Positions 30,935-39,993 of a stretch of DNA of 40,810 bases are shown piece after piece. Each line of letters starts with the position of its first letter. Position 1 is the stretch's first letter. The translations under genes were made by a program, and so were the position numbers. The stretch is taken from assembly GCF_030382115.1 (NCBI RefSeq), contig NZ_JAUDRJ010000003.1:3194813-3235622 (forward strand), given 5' to 3'. The stretch is from Nostoc sp. GT001 (GTDB lineage Bacteria > Cyanobacteriota > Cyanobacteriia > Cyanobacteriales > Nostocaceae). Below the pieces are notes generated by a model. That model did not search any database. It was given only the letters and a program-made list of their open reading frames with translations, and was not told the origin of the DNA.

Positions 30935-31138
30935 ATTGGTGTCAACTTAAGCTAGAAATAGCTGCGCTACGGGCTTCATAACCCGCCAGAGAATGAATTC
31001 TCTGGCTCATAGCTAAAGTCTACTTCAGTAGACTGAATATTTTTGGGGATATCTAGTCATCTTCAGATGACTTTAGCTATGAGACAGGGATTTACAATCC
31101 CTGGCGGACGTGCGGTTTCGCGTTAAGTTGACACCAAT
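30935..31138. repeat. Nested MITE-like element upstream of leuC
   Basis: A 16-bp perfect terminal inverted repeat, ATTGGTGTCAACTTAA (30935-30950) and TTAAGTTGACACCAAT (31123-31138), bounds about 200 bases. Inside are a palindrome CCAGAGAAT/ATTCTCTGG (30986-31005), a three-way-junction repeat (31006-31083) and a hairpin CAGGGATT/AATCCCTG (31085-31103). No reading frame spans it. The rest of the 30732-31244 gap holds no gene. Confidence 0.7.
31006..31083. repeat. Three-way-junction dispersed repeat, second copy
   Basis: Ends CTCATAGCTAAAGTC and GACTTTAGCTATGAG; inner palindromes AGTCTACTTCAGTAGACT and AGTCATCTTCAGATGACT. Compared with 29262-29336 the stems carry paired changes. It is inside the larger 30935-31138 element. 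Confidence 0.8.
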
Positions 31139-31244
31139 GTGCGCTGCCTCCCCTCTGCGTTTAACAATATTTAAGTTATCTGCAAAAACCCAGACTATTT
31201 TTTGATACTATTTAAGACCGGACTCTTTAAATATTGATTGACGT

Positions 31245-32648
31245 ATGAGCAAAGGTACCCTGTTTGATAAAGTTTGGGACTTACACACCGTTGGTACACT
31301 TCCCTCAGGGCTGACGCAACTATTTATCGGGCTTCACCTAATTCATGAAGTCACCAGTCCCCAGGCTTTTGCTATGTTACGCGAGAGGGGTCTAAAAGTA
31401 CTGTTTCCAGAGCGGACTGTGGCCACGGTCGATCACATTGTGCCCACAGAAAACCAGGCGCGTCCCTTTGCCGATAGCTTGGCAGAGGAAATGATTCAGG
31501 CGCTCGAAAATAACTGTCAAGAAAATAAGATAACTTTTTACAATATTGGTTCTGGTAGCCAGGGTATAGTTCACGTCATCGCTCCAGAACTCGGACTGAC
31601 TCAGCCAGGAATGACGATCGCTTGTGGAGATAGTCACACTTCCAGTCATGGGGCATTTGGTGCGATCGCATTTGGTATTGGAACTAGTCAAGTCCGGGAT
31701 GTTCTCGCTTCCCAAACCCTTGCTCTCTCAAAATTGAAAGTCCGCAAAATAGAAGTTAACGGTACTCTCAACCCTGGAGTTTACGCCAAAGATGTCATCC
31801 TGCATATCATCCGCACCCTTGGCGTGAAAGGTGGTGTGGGTTATGGCTATGAATTTGCAGGTACGACCTTTGAGCAAATGAATATGGAAGAGAGGATGAC
31901 TGTCTGCAATATGGCGATCGAAGGCGGTGCTAGATGCGGTTACGTCAATCCCGATCGAGTCACCTACGATTACCTCAAAGGCAGAGATTTTGCACCCAAA
32001 GATGCAGATTGGGATAAAGCAGTAGCTTGGTGGGATTCCATCAAGAGCGATGCAGATGCCCAGTACGATGATGTAGTTGTATTCGACGCTGCGGAAATTC
32101 CTCCTACCGTCACTTGGGGGATTACTCCCGGTCAAGGTATCGGTGTCAACCAGTCAGTACCTCAGCCAGAAGAACTGCTAGAAGAAGACCGATTTATTGC
32201 CGAAGAAGCTTACCGCTACATGGATTTATATCCCGGTCAACCGATAAAGGGCACTAAAATCGATGTCTGCTTTATTGGTAGTTGCACCAACGGCAGAATT
32301 AGTGATTTGCGAGAAGCGGCGAAAATCGCCAAAGGTCGCCACGTTGCAGAAGGAATTAAAGCCTTCGTTGTCCCCGGTTCCGAACGGGTGAAGGAAGAAG
32401 CAGAAGCTGAAGGACTGGATAAAATCTTTCAAGAAGCCGGATTTGAATGGCGAGAACCAGGATGTTCCATGTGCCTAGCCATGAACCCCGATAAGCTGCA
32501 AGGAAGACAAATCAGCGCCTCTTCCTCCAACCGCAACTTTAAAGGCAGACAAGGTTCCTCTTCTGGTCGGACATTGTTAATGAGTCCGGCGATGGTCGCT
32601 ACTGCTGCCATTAAAGGCGAAGTCTCTGACGTGCGTGAGTTGCTGTAA
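31245..32648 (+). CDS. leuC: 3-Isopropylmalate dehydratase large subunit
   Basis: The protein (467 aa) is the large subunit of the aconitase-type enzyme that converts 2-isopropylmalate to 3-isopropylmalate in leucine synthesis. The three [4Fe-4S] ligands are present: C347 (SCTNGR), C407 and C410 (GCSMC). Other family motifs are [13 protein letters not shown] (about 128-140) and VPGSERVK. Length is normal. The small subunit follows at 32730. Upstream lies a 200-base nested repeat element, so its promoter must be within about 100 bases of the start, or in the element. Confidence 0.97.
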   Translation: MSKGTLFDKVWDLHTVGTLPSGLTQLFIGLHLIHEVTSPQAFAMLRERGLKVLFPERTVATVDHIVPTENQARPFADSLAEEMIQALENNCQENKITFYNIGSGSQGIVHVIAPELGLTQPGMTIACGDSHTSSHGAFGAIAFGIGTSQVRDVLASQTLALSKLKVRKIEVNGTLNPGVYAKDVILHIIRTLGVKGGVGYGYEFAGTTFEQMNMEERMTVCNMAIEGGARCGYVNPDRVTYDYLKGRDFAPKDADWDKAVAWWDSIKSDADAQYDDVVVFDAAEIPPTVTWGITPGQGIGVNQSVPQPEELLEEDRFIAEEAYRYMDLYPGQPIKGTKIDVCFIGSCTNGRISDLREAAKIAKGRHVAEGIKAFVVPGSERVKEEAEAEGLDKIFQEAGFEWREPGCSMCLAMNPDKLQGRQISASSSNRNFKGRQGSSSGRTLLMSPAMVATAAIKGEVSDVRELL

Positions 32649-32729
32649 TTTTTTGGTCATTGGTCATTTGTCATTGGTCATTTGTAGAAATTAACATACT
32701 GTCATTGAAATGATAGGTAAATAAAGTTT

Positions 32730-33338
32730 ATGGTGAGTGAAGTTAAAACAGTTTCAGGGCGCGGTGTACCCTTAGTGGGCAATGATATAGATACCGATCG
32801 CATTATTCCTGCGCGATATTTAAAAGCCGTTACCTTTGATGGGTTAGGCGAAGGCGCATTTATCGATGACCGGACAGCGCTCAAAGGTGAACATGCCTTT
32901 GACCAACCCCAATACAAAGGGGCGAATATTTTAATAGTCAACCGTAACTTTGGCTGTGGTTCATCACGAGAACATGCACCCCAAGCGATCGCAAAATGGG
33001 GAATCCAAGCTTTAATCGGTGAAAGCTTCGCCGAAATCTTTTTTGGTAACTGTGTGGCAATGGGCATACCTTGTTTGACAGCCGATGCTGTGACTGTTAA
33101 ACAACTGCAAGATTTAGTTGCTGCCAATCCTCAATCTGCCGTAACAGTAAACCTGGAAACCTTGCAAGTGCAAATTGCTGATTACACCGCTCCAGTTGCG
33201 ATCGGTGAAGGGACAAGAAGCACATTTATTTCTGGAACTTGGGACGCTTGCGGTCAGTTGGTGGCGAATGCTGACCAAGTTCTGGCAACAGCTACAAAAT
33301 TACCCTACGTCGGTTGGAGCAATTTAGCCGCGAGTTAG
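32730..33338 (+). CDS. leuD: 3-Isopropylmalate dehydratase small subunit
   Basis: The protein (202 aa) forms the swivel domain of the dehydratase and completes the active site with LeuC. Family signatures are [16 protein letters not shown] (about 17-32) and [20 protein letters not shown] (about 72-91). Length is normal. The 80-base gap from leuC carries a TTGGTCATT-type simple repeat, so it is probably in the same operon. A hairpin follows the stop. Confidence 0.97.
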   Translation: MVSEVKTVSGRGVPLVGNDIDTDRIIPARYLKAVTFDGLGEGAFIDDRTALKGEHAFDQPQYKGANILIVNRNFGCGSSREHAPQAIAKWGIQALIGESFAEIFFGNCVAMGIPCLTADAVTVKQLQDLVAANPQSAVTVNLETLQVQIADYTAPVAIGEGTRSTFISGTWDACGQLVANADQVLATATKLPYVGWSNLAAS

Positions 33339-33346
33339 TATTTTCT

Positions 33347-33373
33347 CATTCCCTGACTGTCAGCCAGGGAATG
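33347..33373 (+). terminator. Hairpin after leuD
   Basis: CATTCCCTG (33347-33355) and CAGGGAATG (33365-33373) pair over 9 bp, 8 bases beyond the leuD stop. No long T run follows, so it may only stabilise the mRNA end. Confidence 0.5.
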
Positions 33374-33561
33374 ATGTCAACTGCGGTAAATTCTTGTGAT
33401 TCCTGCGTGGCATCCAAATACTGTTCGGTTAAGGCAAGAGACGCGATGAATCACCGTCTTAACAATAACTCAGTCTTTAACCAAATCGTATTAGCATGGC
33501 CTCTCCCCTAATAGGCTTACGGTGTACACACAAGTCATCTGATTACCCAAAAGTCCTTCTA

Positions 33562-33646
33562 AACCTCACCCTGGTTTTGCTATGCAAAGCCTTCCGATAG
33601 GACAGGGTGAGGTTCTTTTATTATAGGCAATTCAGCGGACACGATA
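33562..33646 (+). repeat. Hairpin and half-element related to 36038-36164
   Basis: AACCTCACCCTG (33562-33573) and CAGGGTGAGGTT (33603-33614) form a 12-bp stem followed by CTTTTATTAT, a likely terminator. GGCAATTCAGCGGACACGAT follows and resembles the right end (GCAATCAAGCGGACATGAT) of the 36038-36164 element. The left end is less clear here. From 33647 to 34301 the sequence is AT-rich and shows no gene. Confidence 0.6.
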
Positions 33647-34301
33647 TAAGCCGTCGAATTTACGTAACTCTAGAACCAAAATATTGAATCAGATTAAAGT
33701 ATTACATTTTACTCATTAGATAAATACTTGTTTGAGAGTAAATGTAAAAATCAATGCTCCAATTTCAACAAAAATCCGGGTTAATAACTGAATGAATTGA
33801 TTTTTATTAGGTACGTTGGAATCACTAGTACTTATAAATTCTTTGAATCAAAACTTACAATATTTTTCATATAAACACTCACTTATTAATACGACTCAAC
33901 GAATTAAGCAGCTGTTAGTAAAGTCACAATACGAATACGGTTTAGTATTTAATATTGTCATTTTTTCAACGTTACTTACATTTGTTTGAACTTGAGCAAA
34001 AATCGTTCAATCAGTTGAAAGCTAGTTTGTAAAAGGCATTCACGAGCTACTCTTTCTTTTTCAGATGACGTAAAAAGTCAGGATGTATTCAACTCTATCT
34101 ATAAAAATCATAGTGAAGAAGTTTTACAAAAACCAATATTCTGCATAAAAGAAGAAAATATCTCTGAGTAATACTTAGCAGCTAAAAACTATAAGTTTTG
34201 TAGTTCATAGAGAGAAACTAGTACTTCCATACATTTATTAAAAATGAAGTATTAGTAACTCATTATTCACTTAGAGAAATTAAGAATTAGGAGTATTAAT
34301 C

Positions 34302-34390
34302 ATGGCAGTAAATTGGATTCCAGACCCAGAGGCCAACTAATGGAGCAGATATAGGTATCAGTAATGCTGCTTCTGATAACTTCAATGGTT
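34302..34390 (+). pseudogene. Displaced start of the RTX protein gene
   Basis: AGGAG at 34290 and ATG at 34302 open a frame that reads MAVNWIPDPEAN and hits TAA at 34338. The RTX reading frame is open from 34312 in the +1 frame and encodes TNGADIGISNAASDNF before 34390, but has no ATG anywhere. A +1 shift at AAC TAA would join them. Confidence 0.6.
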
Positions 34391-35847
34391 TGGGTGGAAA
34401 TGACAGCCTTTTTGGAAATGGTGGTAACGATCTGTTACGAGGTGGCGATGGTATCGACTTTCTATCTGGTGGAGGCGGGAATGATACCCTAATCGGAGAT
34501 CGTGGGAACGACACCTTCACTGGCGGAAACGGCAACGATCGCCTGATTTGGAACAATGGTGACGGTAGCGACAGAATCAGCGGTAATGCTGGCTATGACG
34601 TGGTTGAGGTCAACGGCGCAGGTGTGGGAGACAACTTCCGCCTGCAACAAGATGCTCAAGGCAGAGCAATCTTCGATCGCCTGAACCTGGTTCCTTTCAC
34701 TCTGACTGTAGACAGTGCAGAAAGGTTTGAAATCAATGGTGGTGGAGGTGAAGACACCCTTGATGTCAACAACCTCTCAGGAACTTCTGTAAATGCAGTC
34801 TGGTTCACAGGCGGGGCAGGAAATGATGTACTCGATGGTAGTGGTACAGCGACACCGTTAAGAGCCTTCGGCGGTGAGGGTAATGACAGCCTGACAGGTG
34901 GTACTGGCAATGATAACCTCTATGGTGATACTGGTAATGACCTGTTACGAGGTGGTGATGGTATCGACTTTCTATCTGGTGGGGACGGGAACGATACCAT
35001 ACTCGGAAATCGTGGCAACGACACCTTTACTGGTGGAAACGGTAACGATCGCCTGATCTGGAACAATGGTGACGGTAGCGACAGAATCAGCGGTAATGCT
35101 GGCTATGACGTGGTTGAAGTTAACGGCGCGGGTGTGGGAGACAACTTCCGCCTACAACAAGATGCTCAAGGCAGAGCAATCTTCGATCGCCTGAACTTGG
35201 TTCCCTTCACTCTGACTGTAGACAGTGCAGAGAGGTTTGAAATCAATGGTGGTGGGGGTGATGACACCCTTGATGTCAACAGCTTGTCAGGAACTTCTGT
35301 AAATGCAGTCTGGTTCACAGGTGGGGCTGGCAATGACTTCCTGGATGGTAGTGGTACAACAACACCGTTGAGAGCCTTCGGTGGTGAGGGTAATGACATT
35401 CTCTATGGTGGCGCTGGCAATGACTTACTCTATGGAGATAGTGGTAATGATACATTACGAGGTGGTAAAGGTAATGACATCCTGACTGGTGGTGCTGGTG
35501 GCGATCGCTTTGTATTCAACTCAGGTGTTGGGTACAATAGTGCCGATCTCGGTGTCGATACAATTACTGACTTCAGCAACTTTAACGATAAAATTGTCCT
35601 CGATAAGACAACTTTTGGCGGACTCAATAATCTGCTCCAAATTAGGATAGTAGCTAATGATGCAGCAGCGGCAACTAGCTCTGGACTCATTACTTACAGT
35701 CTTGGAACTGGCAACTTGTTCTTCAACCAAAACTTGACATCACCAGGCTTTGGGACAGGTAGTCTGTTTGCCAACATTGATAACGATAACAATCAATTCA
35801 CAGCCCCACCATTATTATCAGCGATAAACTTTGAGATCGTTGCGTAA
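34390..35847 (+). CDS. RTX (hemolysin-type calcium-binding) repeat protein
   Basis: The frame (485 aa) is built of glycine/aspartate nonapeptides (GGNDSLFGN, GGNDLLRGGDG, GNDTFTGG) that fold into calcium-binding parallel beta-rolls, as in proteins exported by type I secretion. Two large blocks of about 170 aa are near copies (see duplication). The C-terminus (GGDRFVFNSGVGYNSADLG, then DTITDFSNFNDKIVL) resembles the end region used for export. The frame contains no Met; its only start is TTG 34390, and the ribosome site lies before ATG 34302 in another frame. So the gene has a 5' frameshift or is a pseudogene. Confidence 0.78.
   Translation: MGGNDSLFGNGGNDLLRGGDGIDFLSGGGGNDTLIGDRGNDTFTGGNGNDRLIWNNGDGSDRISGNAGYDVVEVNGAGVGDNFRLQQDAQGRAIFDRLNLVPFTLTVDSAERFEINGGGGEDTLDVNNLSGTSVNAVWFTGGAGNDVLDGSGTATPLRAFGGEGNDSLTGGTGNDNLYGDTGNDLLRGGDGIDFLSGGDGNDTILGNRGNDTFTGGNGNDRLIWNNGDGSDRISGNAGYDVVEVNGAGVGDNFRLQQDAQGRAIFDRLNLVPFTLTVDSAERFEINGGGGDDTLDVNSLSGTSVNAVWFTGGAGNDFLDGSGTTTPLRAFGGEGNDILYGGAGNDLLYGDSGNDTLRGGKGNDILTGGAGGDRFVFNSGVGYNSADLGVDTITDFSNFNDKIVLDKTTFGGLNNLLQIRIVANDAAAATSSGLITYSLGTGNLFFNQNLTSPGFGTGSLFANIDNDNNQFTAPPLLSAINFEIVA
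34431..35450 (+). repeat. 510-bp internal tandem duplication in the RTX gene
   Basis: The block beginning CTGTTACGAGGTGG at 34432 recurs at 34942, exactly 510 bases later, and most of the 170 encoded residues are identical (NRGNDTFTGG, DGSDRISGNAGYDVVEV, VPFTLTVDSAERFEING). A frame-neutral recent duplication. Confidence 0.85.
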
Positions 35848-35902
35848 ACATCTCTCAAAATCCATAGAAGGCTAAGGCATGTCTGCAAGCTTACAGCTAA
35901 AT

Positions 35903-35979
35903 CCAAATTAGCAATATTGATAATTGCTAATTTGGGATAATTGAATCCTCCTCATACTTCAAGTACGGGGAGGATTTTA
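35903..35979 (+). terminator. Two hairpins after the RTX gene
   Basis: CCAAATTAGCAAT / ATTGCTAATTTGG (13-bp stem, 35903-35935) and AATCCTCC / GGAGGATT with TTT (35944-35979). The second looks like a Rho-independent terminator. Confidence 0.65.
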
Positions 35980-36037
35980 CAGCAGTTTTCTTTTGTATGA
36001 AGTATGAGGTTACGGAGGCAGACACTCTTTATAGATG

Positions 36038-36164
36038 ATATCATGTCCGCCAAATTACCCATAATAAAATAACCCCCTCCCCGCAGGCGGGGAGGGGAGA
36101 CAAAGCACAGCTTTGGCGGGGTGGGGTTCTTCGGGTTTAATAAGCAATCAAGCGGACATGATAT
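36038..36164. repeat. MITE-like element with 13-bp terminal inverted repeats
   Basis: ATATCATGTCCGC (36038-36050) and GCGGACATGATAT (36152-36164) enclose a GC-rich hairpin made of AACCCCCTCCCCGC and its inverse. A similar right half occurs at 33603-33646. It separates the RTX gene from the usher gene. Confidence 0.75.
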
Positions 36165-36172
36165 GACACGCC

Positions 36173-36385
36173 CTAGGGGATTGACGGGTGTTGTAAATTA
36201 AGCTCTTGGAATGCCTCAGAAGACTCTTCCAATGTTAAGCTACCAGAAGATTTACCGTTGATTTGTAGAGTGTATTTACCTTGTGGCAAGCCTTCTAAAT
36301 AATAGACTCCAGCACCGTTGGTAACAGAAAAACGCCGAGTCCCCCGATCTGGTTGTATAGCTTCTACACGTGCGCCTGCGATCGC
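36173..36385 (-). pseudogene. C-terminal carboxypeptidase-regulatory-like domain cut off from the usher by an in-frame stop
   Basis: Directly after the usher stop (TAA), the same frame stays open for 70 codons to TAG at 36173 and reads AIAGARVEAIQPDRGTRRF, then VTNGAGVYYLEGLPQGKYT. This is the second half of a carboxypeptidase-regulatory-like (beta-sandwich) domain whose first half, GVITDAQG, ends the usher. The stop lies in GGC TAA GCG ATC GC, one C-to-T change from Gln (CAA) next to a HIP1 site. Confidence 0.75.
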
Positions 36386-38854
36386 TTAGCCTTGAGCATC
36401 CGTAATTACCCCCGATCGCGTGTAAGAACGAATTAGCGGAATCATCACAGGGGTATAACTCCCCGCAATCACATCAACGGCTAAAGATTCAGCCGCAGCC
36501 TGCCAATCAGGCGGTAAACCTGCTGGATCGAGATCGAGGCGATAAACGCCGGGAGACATCCGTACTAAAGTGCAATCGCTCTGGATTTGTGGTAAAAACG
36601 ACTTCAGCGGTTTATTATTCAAAGTCAACAATAAATCAGCGTTATCTGTATAAACTTCCTCGCCTCTATCCTGTTTGCCGTTATTATTCCGGTCAAAAAA
36701 TGGCTTAATTGACAGTCCGCCTTGTGTACGGAAATAATTAGAACGGCGATCGCCTGGACTAATACCCCCTTGTAAATTCAGGCTAGAAGCTAAATCTATG
36801 CTGAAAGTTGCTTCATCGGAACTTGCCGATACTCCTTGATAGCGCGCCCGTAATAGCAAACCTGGTAAAACTGTTGTTGATAATGTCGCTAGTAGTCCAT
36901 TACCCTGAGAACCAGTGCCATAACCCAACTGTATTTCCCATCTATAACTACCATCAATCGCCTGTTGTTGTGAACGATACCGCCAACTCACACTTAGCAA
37001 GCTGTCGTTACGGTTTTGATTCTGTGTTTCATAATTTAACAGCAGGGCGTTGCCACTATTAGAAAAGCTGTTTTTAGAAAAGTTGTAAGTTAGTTCCGAC
37101 AAACTGCCAATTTCGTTACCGCGTTGCGTTAATTCTAGTCTCCCAAGACGTTGCAGCAAATTCCAGCGCAGGCGGTTTTTAGTATCTAAGCTGACACGGG
37201 CAAAGGTAAAGACATCTTTGCCACTCAAGTTAATTTGCATACCGCCAGATGTCGCATCAGCTGTGTCAGTACTAGTGAATAAGGTGAATTGAGGCAAAAC
37301 TCGCCAATCTAGATTAAAACGGCTAGACAAGCGATCGCTAATAAATGCAGCACTCAAGGTAGAAAATGGATTATAGCGAATATCTGTATTCACATCCCAC
37401 TTATTACCCGTCAGTGCTGAAACTGCTACTTCCAAAGGTAACTTTCCCGGACGCCAAAATAATTCTGCTAAGGCTCTAGGCGATTCGTCGTACACTCCAC
37501 CTAAGCCTACTGTCAGATTTTCTGATAAACCCCAACGCCCAGCAACTCCGCCCCGAAAGTCAGAAAAGTTGCCCAACAGACTTTGATTTCCCACAAAATC
37601 CCGTCGTAACCCACCAGAAACGATTAATGCTGAAGCACCTGCTGGTAATTGTCCTAGTACTGTCGAAAAAGTAGCCTCTTGAATTTCTGGTTGGGCGGTG
37701 AGTCGTCCTTGGGGATAAAGCAAGACGCGATAATTGTTGCCCAAAAATTGATTTTGGCTTTTAATATTTTCAAAGCGGTAAATGCCAGACGAATCAACTA
37801 AAATTTCGGCAATTACGCGATCGCCAAAACCTTGTACCAACCGCGCTAATGTACCTGGTTCAGTCTTACCAGAAATTGTCCGTCCAATAGCATCTGCTTG
37901 TAACCGTTGGCGAGGATCGGAAGAACCGCCACCGAAGGGTTGAGGTGGTACAAAACCCTGTCGTTGAATGGATGTAAAACCCCAATAGTCTCCTGTTCCT
38001 TGAGTCTGCCAAAACGTTGGCTGGGAACCTACAAAATAATCAGCTGAATTAGTTTGTCGCAGAAACTGCGCTTCGGCAATATTCCAAGTTTGCGGATTTT
38101 CTAAATTTGGTTGATCGGTGCGGATGAACCACGAACCACCAAAAGCACTACCAACAGCCAGAAAATCACCTCTATAGTTTGTCGATCTGGTAGCACTACC
38201 GCTAGCATTTACCTTCTGTTCAATTGCGGCAATACTAAACTTTTGAGGTGCAATGTGTGGTAATCCTTCCAGTTGAATCGGAGTTTCCGTTTCTGCTAGT
38301 TTGCCAGTAGATTGATCTAATCCTGGAACATCTAAAACTATGGCGTATTCATTGATATCAAATTTTGCCGTTACGCCAAAGAGAGTTTGTAAATCTTGAA
38401 TTGTCAAGACTAATCCTAATTCTGGATCGGTGCGAAGTTTTGTTGGGTCGATGCGAGTTACAACACCAGGCGATCGCACTTCTAATTGACCATCAGGTAA
38501 AGTGGTAATATTTAATTTTAATCCTTGAATTACAGCATCATAGGGTAAGAGCCAATTTGCAAAATCAATTGCTTCAGAACCATCTTCTTGACCGCGCACT
38601 AAAACGCTAGGATTGACATTGCGGTTCCCTACATTCAATCCTACGGGAAAAACTTTAAATTCAGAATCCTTCGCTAATTGGTCAGTTGTGGGCGTTTGTA
38701 GATTTGAAATCGCAGGTGTATCTGCCTTCGCTGGGGCGATCGTAATTTGACAGATAATAGCGATCGCAGCTAGCAGATATTTGCTTATAATAGTTAATAA
38801 GCGAAGTTGCACAAAATTTTCATTTCTCAGGAAATTTATTAAAAATAGACACAT
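36386..38854 (-). CDS. Outer-membrane usher-like protein of a chaperone-usher system
   Basis: The protein (822 aa) starts with a signal sequence (LLTIISKYLLAAIAIICQI, mature from about DTPAI). It has an N-terminal domain (about 90-200), a long beta-barrel region (about 210-700) with alternating strands (GGVAGRWGLSENLTVGLGGV, then RLSSRFNLDWRVLPQF), a DRNNNGKQDRGEE calcium-loop-like segment at about 721-733 and a partial beta-sandwich at the end. It follows the chaperone and subunit genes on the same strand, the order of archaic (Csu-like) systems. The C-terminus is truncated by an in-frame stop. A GTG at residue 15 is an alternative start, since the ATG lies in a palindrome. Confidence 0.78.
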   Translation of the reverse strand: MCLFLINFLRNENFVQLRLLTIISKYLLAAIAIICQITIAPAKADTPAISNLQTPTTDQLAKDSEFKVFPVGLNVGNRNVNPSVLVRGQEDGSEAIDFANWLLPYDAVIQGLKLNITTLPDGQLEVRSPGVVTRIDPTKLRTDPELGLVLTIQDLQTLFGVTAKFDINEYAIVLDVPGLDQSTGKLAETETPIQLEGLPHIAPQKFSIAAIEQKVNASGSATRSTNYRGDFLAVGSAFGGSWFIRTDQPNLENPQTWNIAEAQFLRQTNSADYFVGSQPTFWQTQGTGDYWGFTSIQRQGFVPPQPFGGGSSDPRQRLQADAIGRTISGKTEPGTLARLVQGFGDRVIAEILVDSSGIYRFENIKSQNQFLGNNYRVLLYPQGRLTAQPEIQEATFSTVLGQLPAGASALIVSGGLRRDFVGNQSLLGNFSDFRGGVAGRWGLSENLTVGLGGVYDESPRALAELFWRPGKLPLEVAVSALTGNKWDVNTDIRYNPFSTLSAAFISDRLSSRFNLDWRVLPQFTLFTSTDTADATSGGMQINLSGKDVFTFARVSLDTKNRLRWNLLQRLGRLELTQRGNEIGSLSELTYNFSKNSFSNSGNALLLNYETQNQNRNDSLLSVSWRYRSQQQAIDGSYRWEIQLGYGTGSQGNGLLATLSTTVLPGLLLRARYQGVSASSDEATFSIDLASSLNLQGGISPGDRRSNYFRTQGGLSIKPFFDRNNNGKQDRGEEVYTDNADLLLTLNNKPLKSFLPQIQSDCTLVRMSPGVYRLDLDPAGLPPDWQAAAESLAVDVIAGSYTPVMIPLIRSYTRSGVITDAQG

Positions 38855-38872
38855 TGCAATGCAATGTGTCTA
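38846..38872. repeat. Palindrome covering the usher start
   Basis: TAGACACATTGC / GCAATGTGTCTA with loop AAT (12-bp stem). The usher ATG (38854) is inside the stem, so the hairpin would hide it in the mRNA. Confidence 0.7.
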
Positions 38873-39005
38873 CAACATATAATTCCCACGTACCAGGCAA
38901 AATTATATATATTAATCCTGTATTTTACAGCCAGACTAATTCTCCCAAATCAGGCTAAAGATGCCAGATTTAATTTGAATTTATTAATTACGAATTACGA
39001 ACTTG

Positions 39006-39150
39006 TACTGAGCGTCTTGCCCTGAGCGTATCGCTAAAGCGAAAGCTCCGCTAACGCGTAGCGTCTCGTAGAGAAGCCGTTGGCGTGGTAACAGAGCGTA
39101 GTCGAAGTGCAGCCTCTCGTAGAGAAGGGAGCCGAAGTATTATGAATTAC
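39006..39150. repeat. Cluster of interspersed GCGTAGCGTCTC-type repeats
   Basis: CGCTAACGCGTAGCGTCTC, GTAGAGAAGCC, GAGCGTAGTCGAAG and CTCTCGTAGAGAAG are typical Nostoc dispersed repeat pieces. The array is flanked by GAATTACGAA direct repeats (about 38993 and 39143). It lies between the chaperone stop and the usher. The rest of the 38873-39165 gap shows no gene. Confidence 0.7.
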
Positions 39151-39165
39151 GAATTTTTACACAAG

Positions 39166-39993
39166 CTATTTTTTATTTGATGCCGCTGTTTGTGTAGGAA
39201 TAGTAATATTTAAATTGAAGGGCAACTTAGTTTTTTTACTGTCTTCACCCCAAAACAACTCACCACTTAGCTGATATTGACCGGGTTTGAGGGCTGGTTG
39301 GTCTTTATTGGGGTAATTTAATAAGAAATTGCGATCGCTATTTGCCACCACAGCATTAGTATCTACCTGCCCAGTTTTGATAACAGTTTGCCCTTGGCGC
39401 AAAGTCCAATTTAAACTAGGGAGAACAGTTGCTTGACCTTGATTGCGAACTAAAATTTGAATTTGTTTTTGCTCTGGGTTAAAGCTGGCACTATCAATCG
39501 CTAATTGTGGAGAAAGATTGCCTTTTCTGACGTAGAATGTCACGCCAATTCGTGCCACCAAAGTAACGTTATTACCAGCAGCATCTTTGGATTCACTGAG
39601 AGTTTCATTAAACACTACCGCACGATATTCCCCATCAGGTAAATTAGGAGCCAAGCGGCTAATGAGGCGCACCCGCCGAACTTCTCCTGGTTTGACAGTC
39701 AACTCACGCGGTGAGAATTGCAGATATTTTGTCAGGTCATTGGGACTAGAGGATAAGGTTTGAAACCCTGTATCGCGGCTATATGTGAAAGGTTGAGCAT
39801 AGATCCGAATCCGAGAAGGAGTCTTACTGGTATTGGAAATTGTAATCATTCCTTGGGCTTGTCCGCGTTCCGCCTTGGCTTCAATCACCAGAGGAGAAAC
39901 GCTCATTTGTGCTTTAGCAGCACCAGGAAACAATATTAGGGCGAATAAGCCAGCACTAACAGCAGCTAGAGAGCGCCAATTATTATTGAGCAT
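39166..39993 (-). CDS. Periplasmic pilus chaperone, PapD-like
   Basis: The protein (275 aa) has a signal peptide (LAAVSAGLFALILFPGAAKA, then QMSVSPLVIEA) and two immunoglobulin-like domains. Domain 1 shows ITISNTSKTPSRIRIYAQPF and SPRELTVKPGEVRRVRLISR, with the basic RVR strand that caps pilin subunits. Domain 2 covers about 160-265. It would fold subunits in the periplasm and deliver them to the usher. It sits between the subunit genes and the usher gene, a normal order. No unusual residues are seen. Confidence 0.85.
   Translation of the reverse strand: MLNNNWRSLAAVSAGLFALILFPGAAKAQMSVSPLVIEAKAERGQAQGMITISNTSKTPSRIRIYAQPFTYSRDTGFQTLSSSPNDLTKYLQFSPRELTVKPGEVRRVRLISRLAPNLPDGEYRAVVFNETLSESKDAAGNNVTLVARIGVTFYVRKGNLSPQLAIDSASFNPEQKQIQILVRNQGQATVLPSLNWTLRQGQTVIKTGQVDTNAVVANSDRNFLLNYPNKDQPALKPGQYQLSGELFWGEDSKKTKLPFNLNITIPTQTAASNKK

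Noticed and set aside
31392..32135. Antisense frames within leuC
   Set aside because: Opposite an intact conserved gene; composition is not protein-like.
33314..33511. 65-aa frame after leuD
   Set aside because: Overlaps leuD and crosses a hairpin; no start signal.
34296..35690. Long antisense frames opposite the RTX gene
   Set aside because: Pro/Ser/Leu-rich shadows of Gly/Asp repeats, with no ribosome sites.
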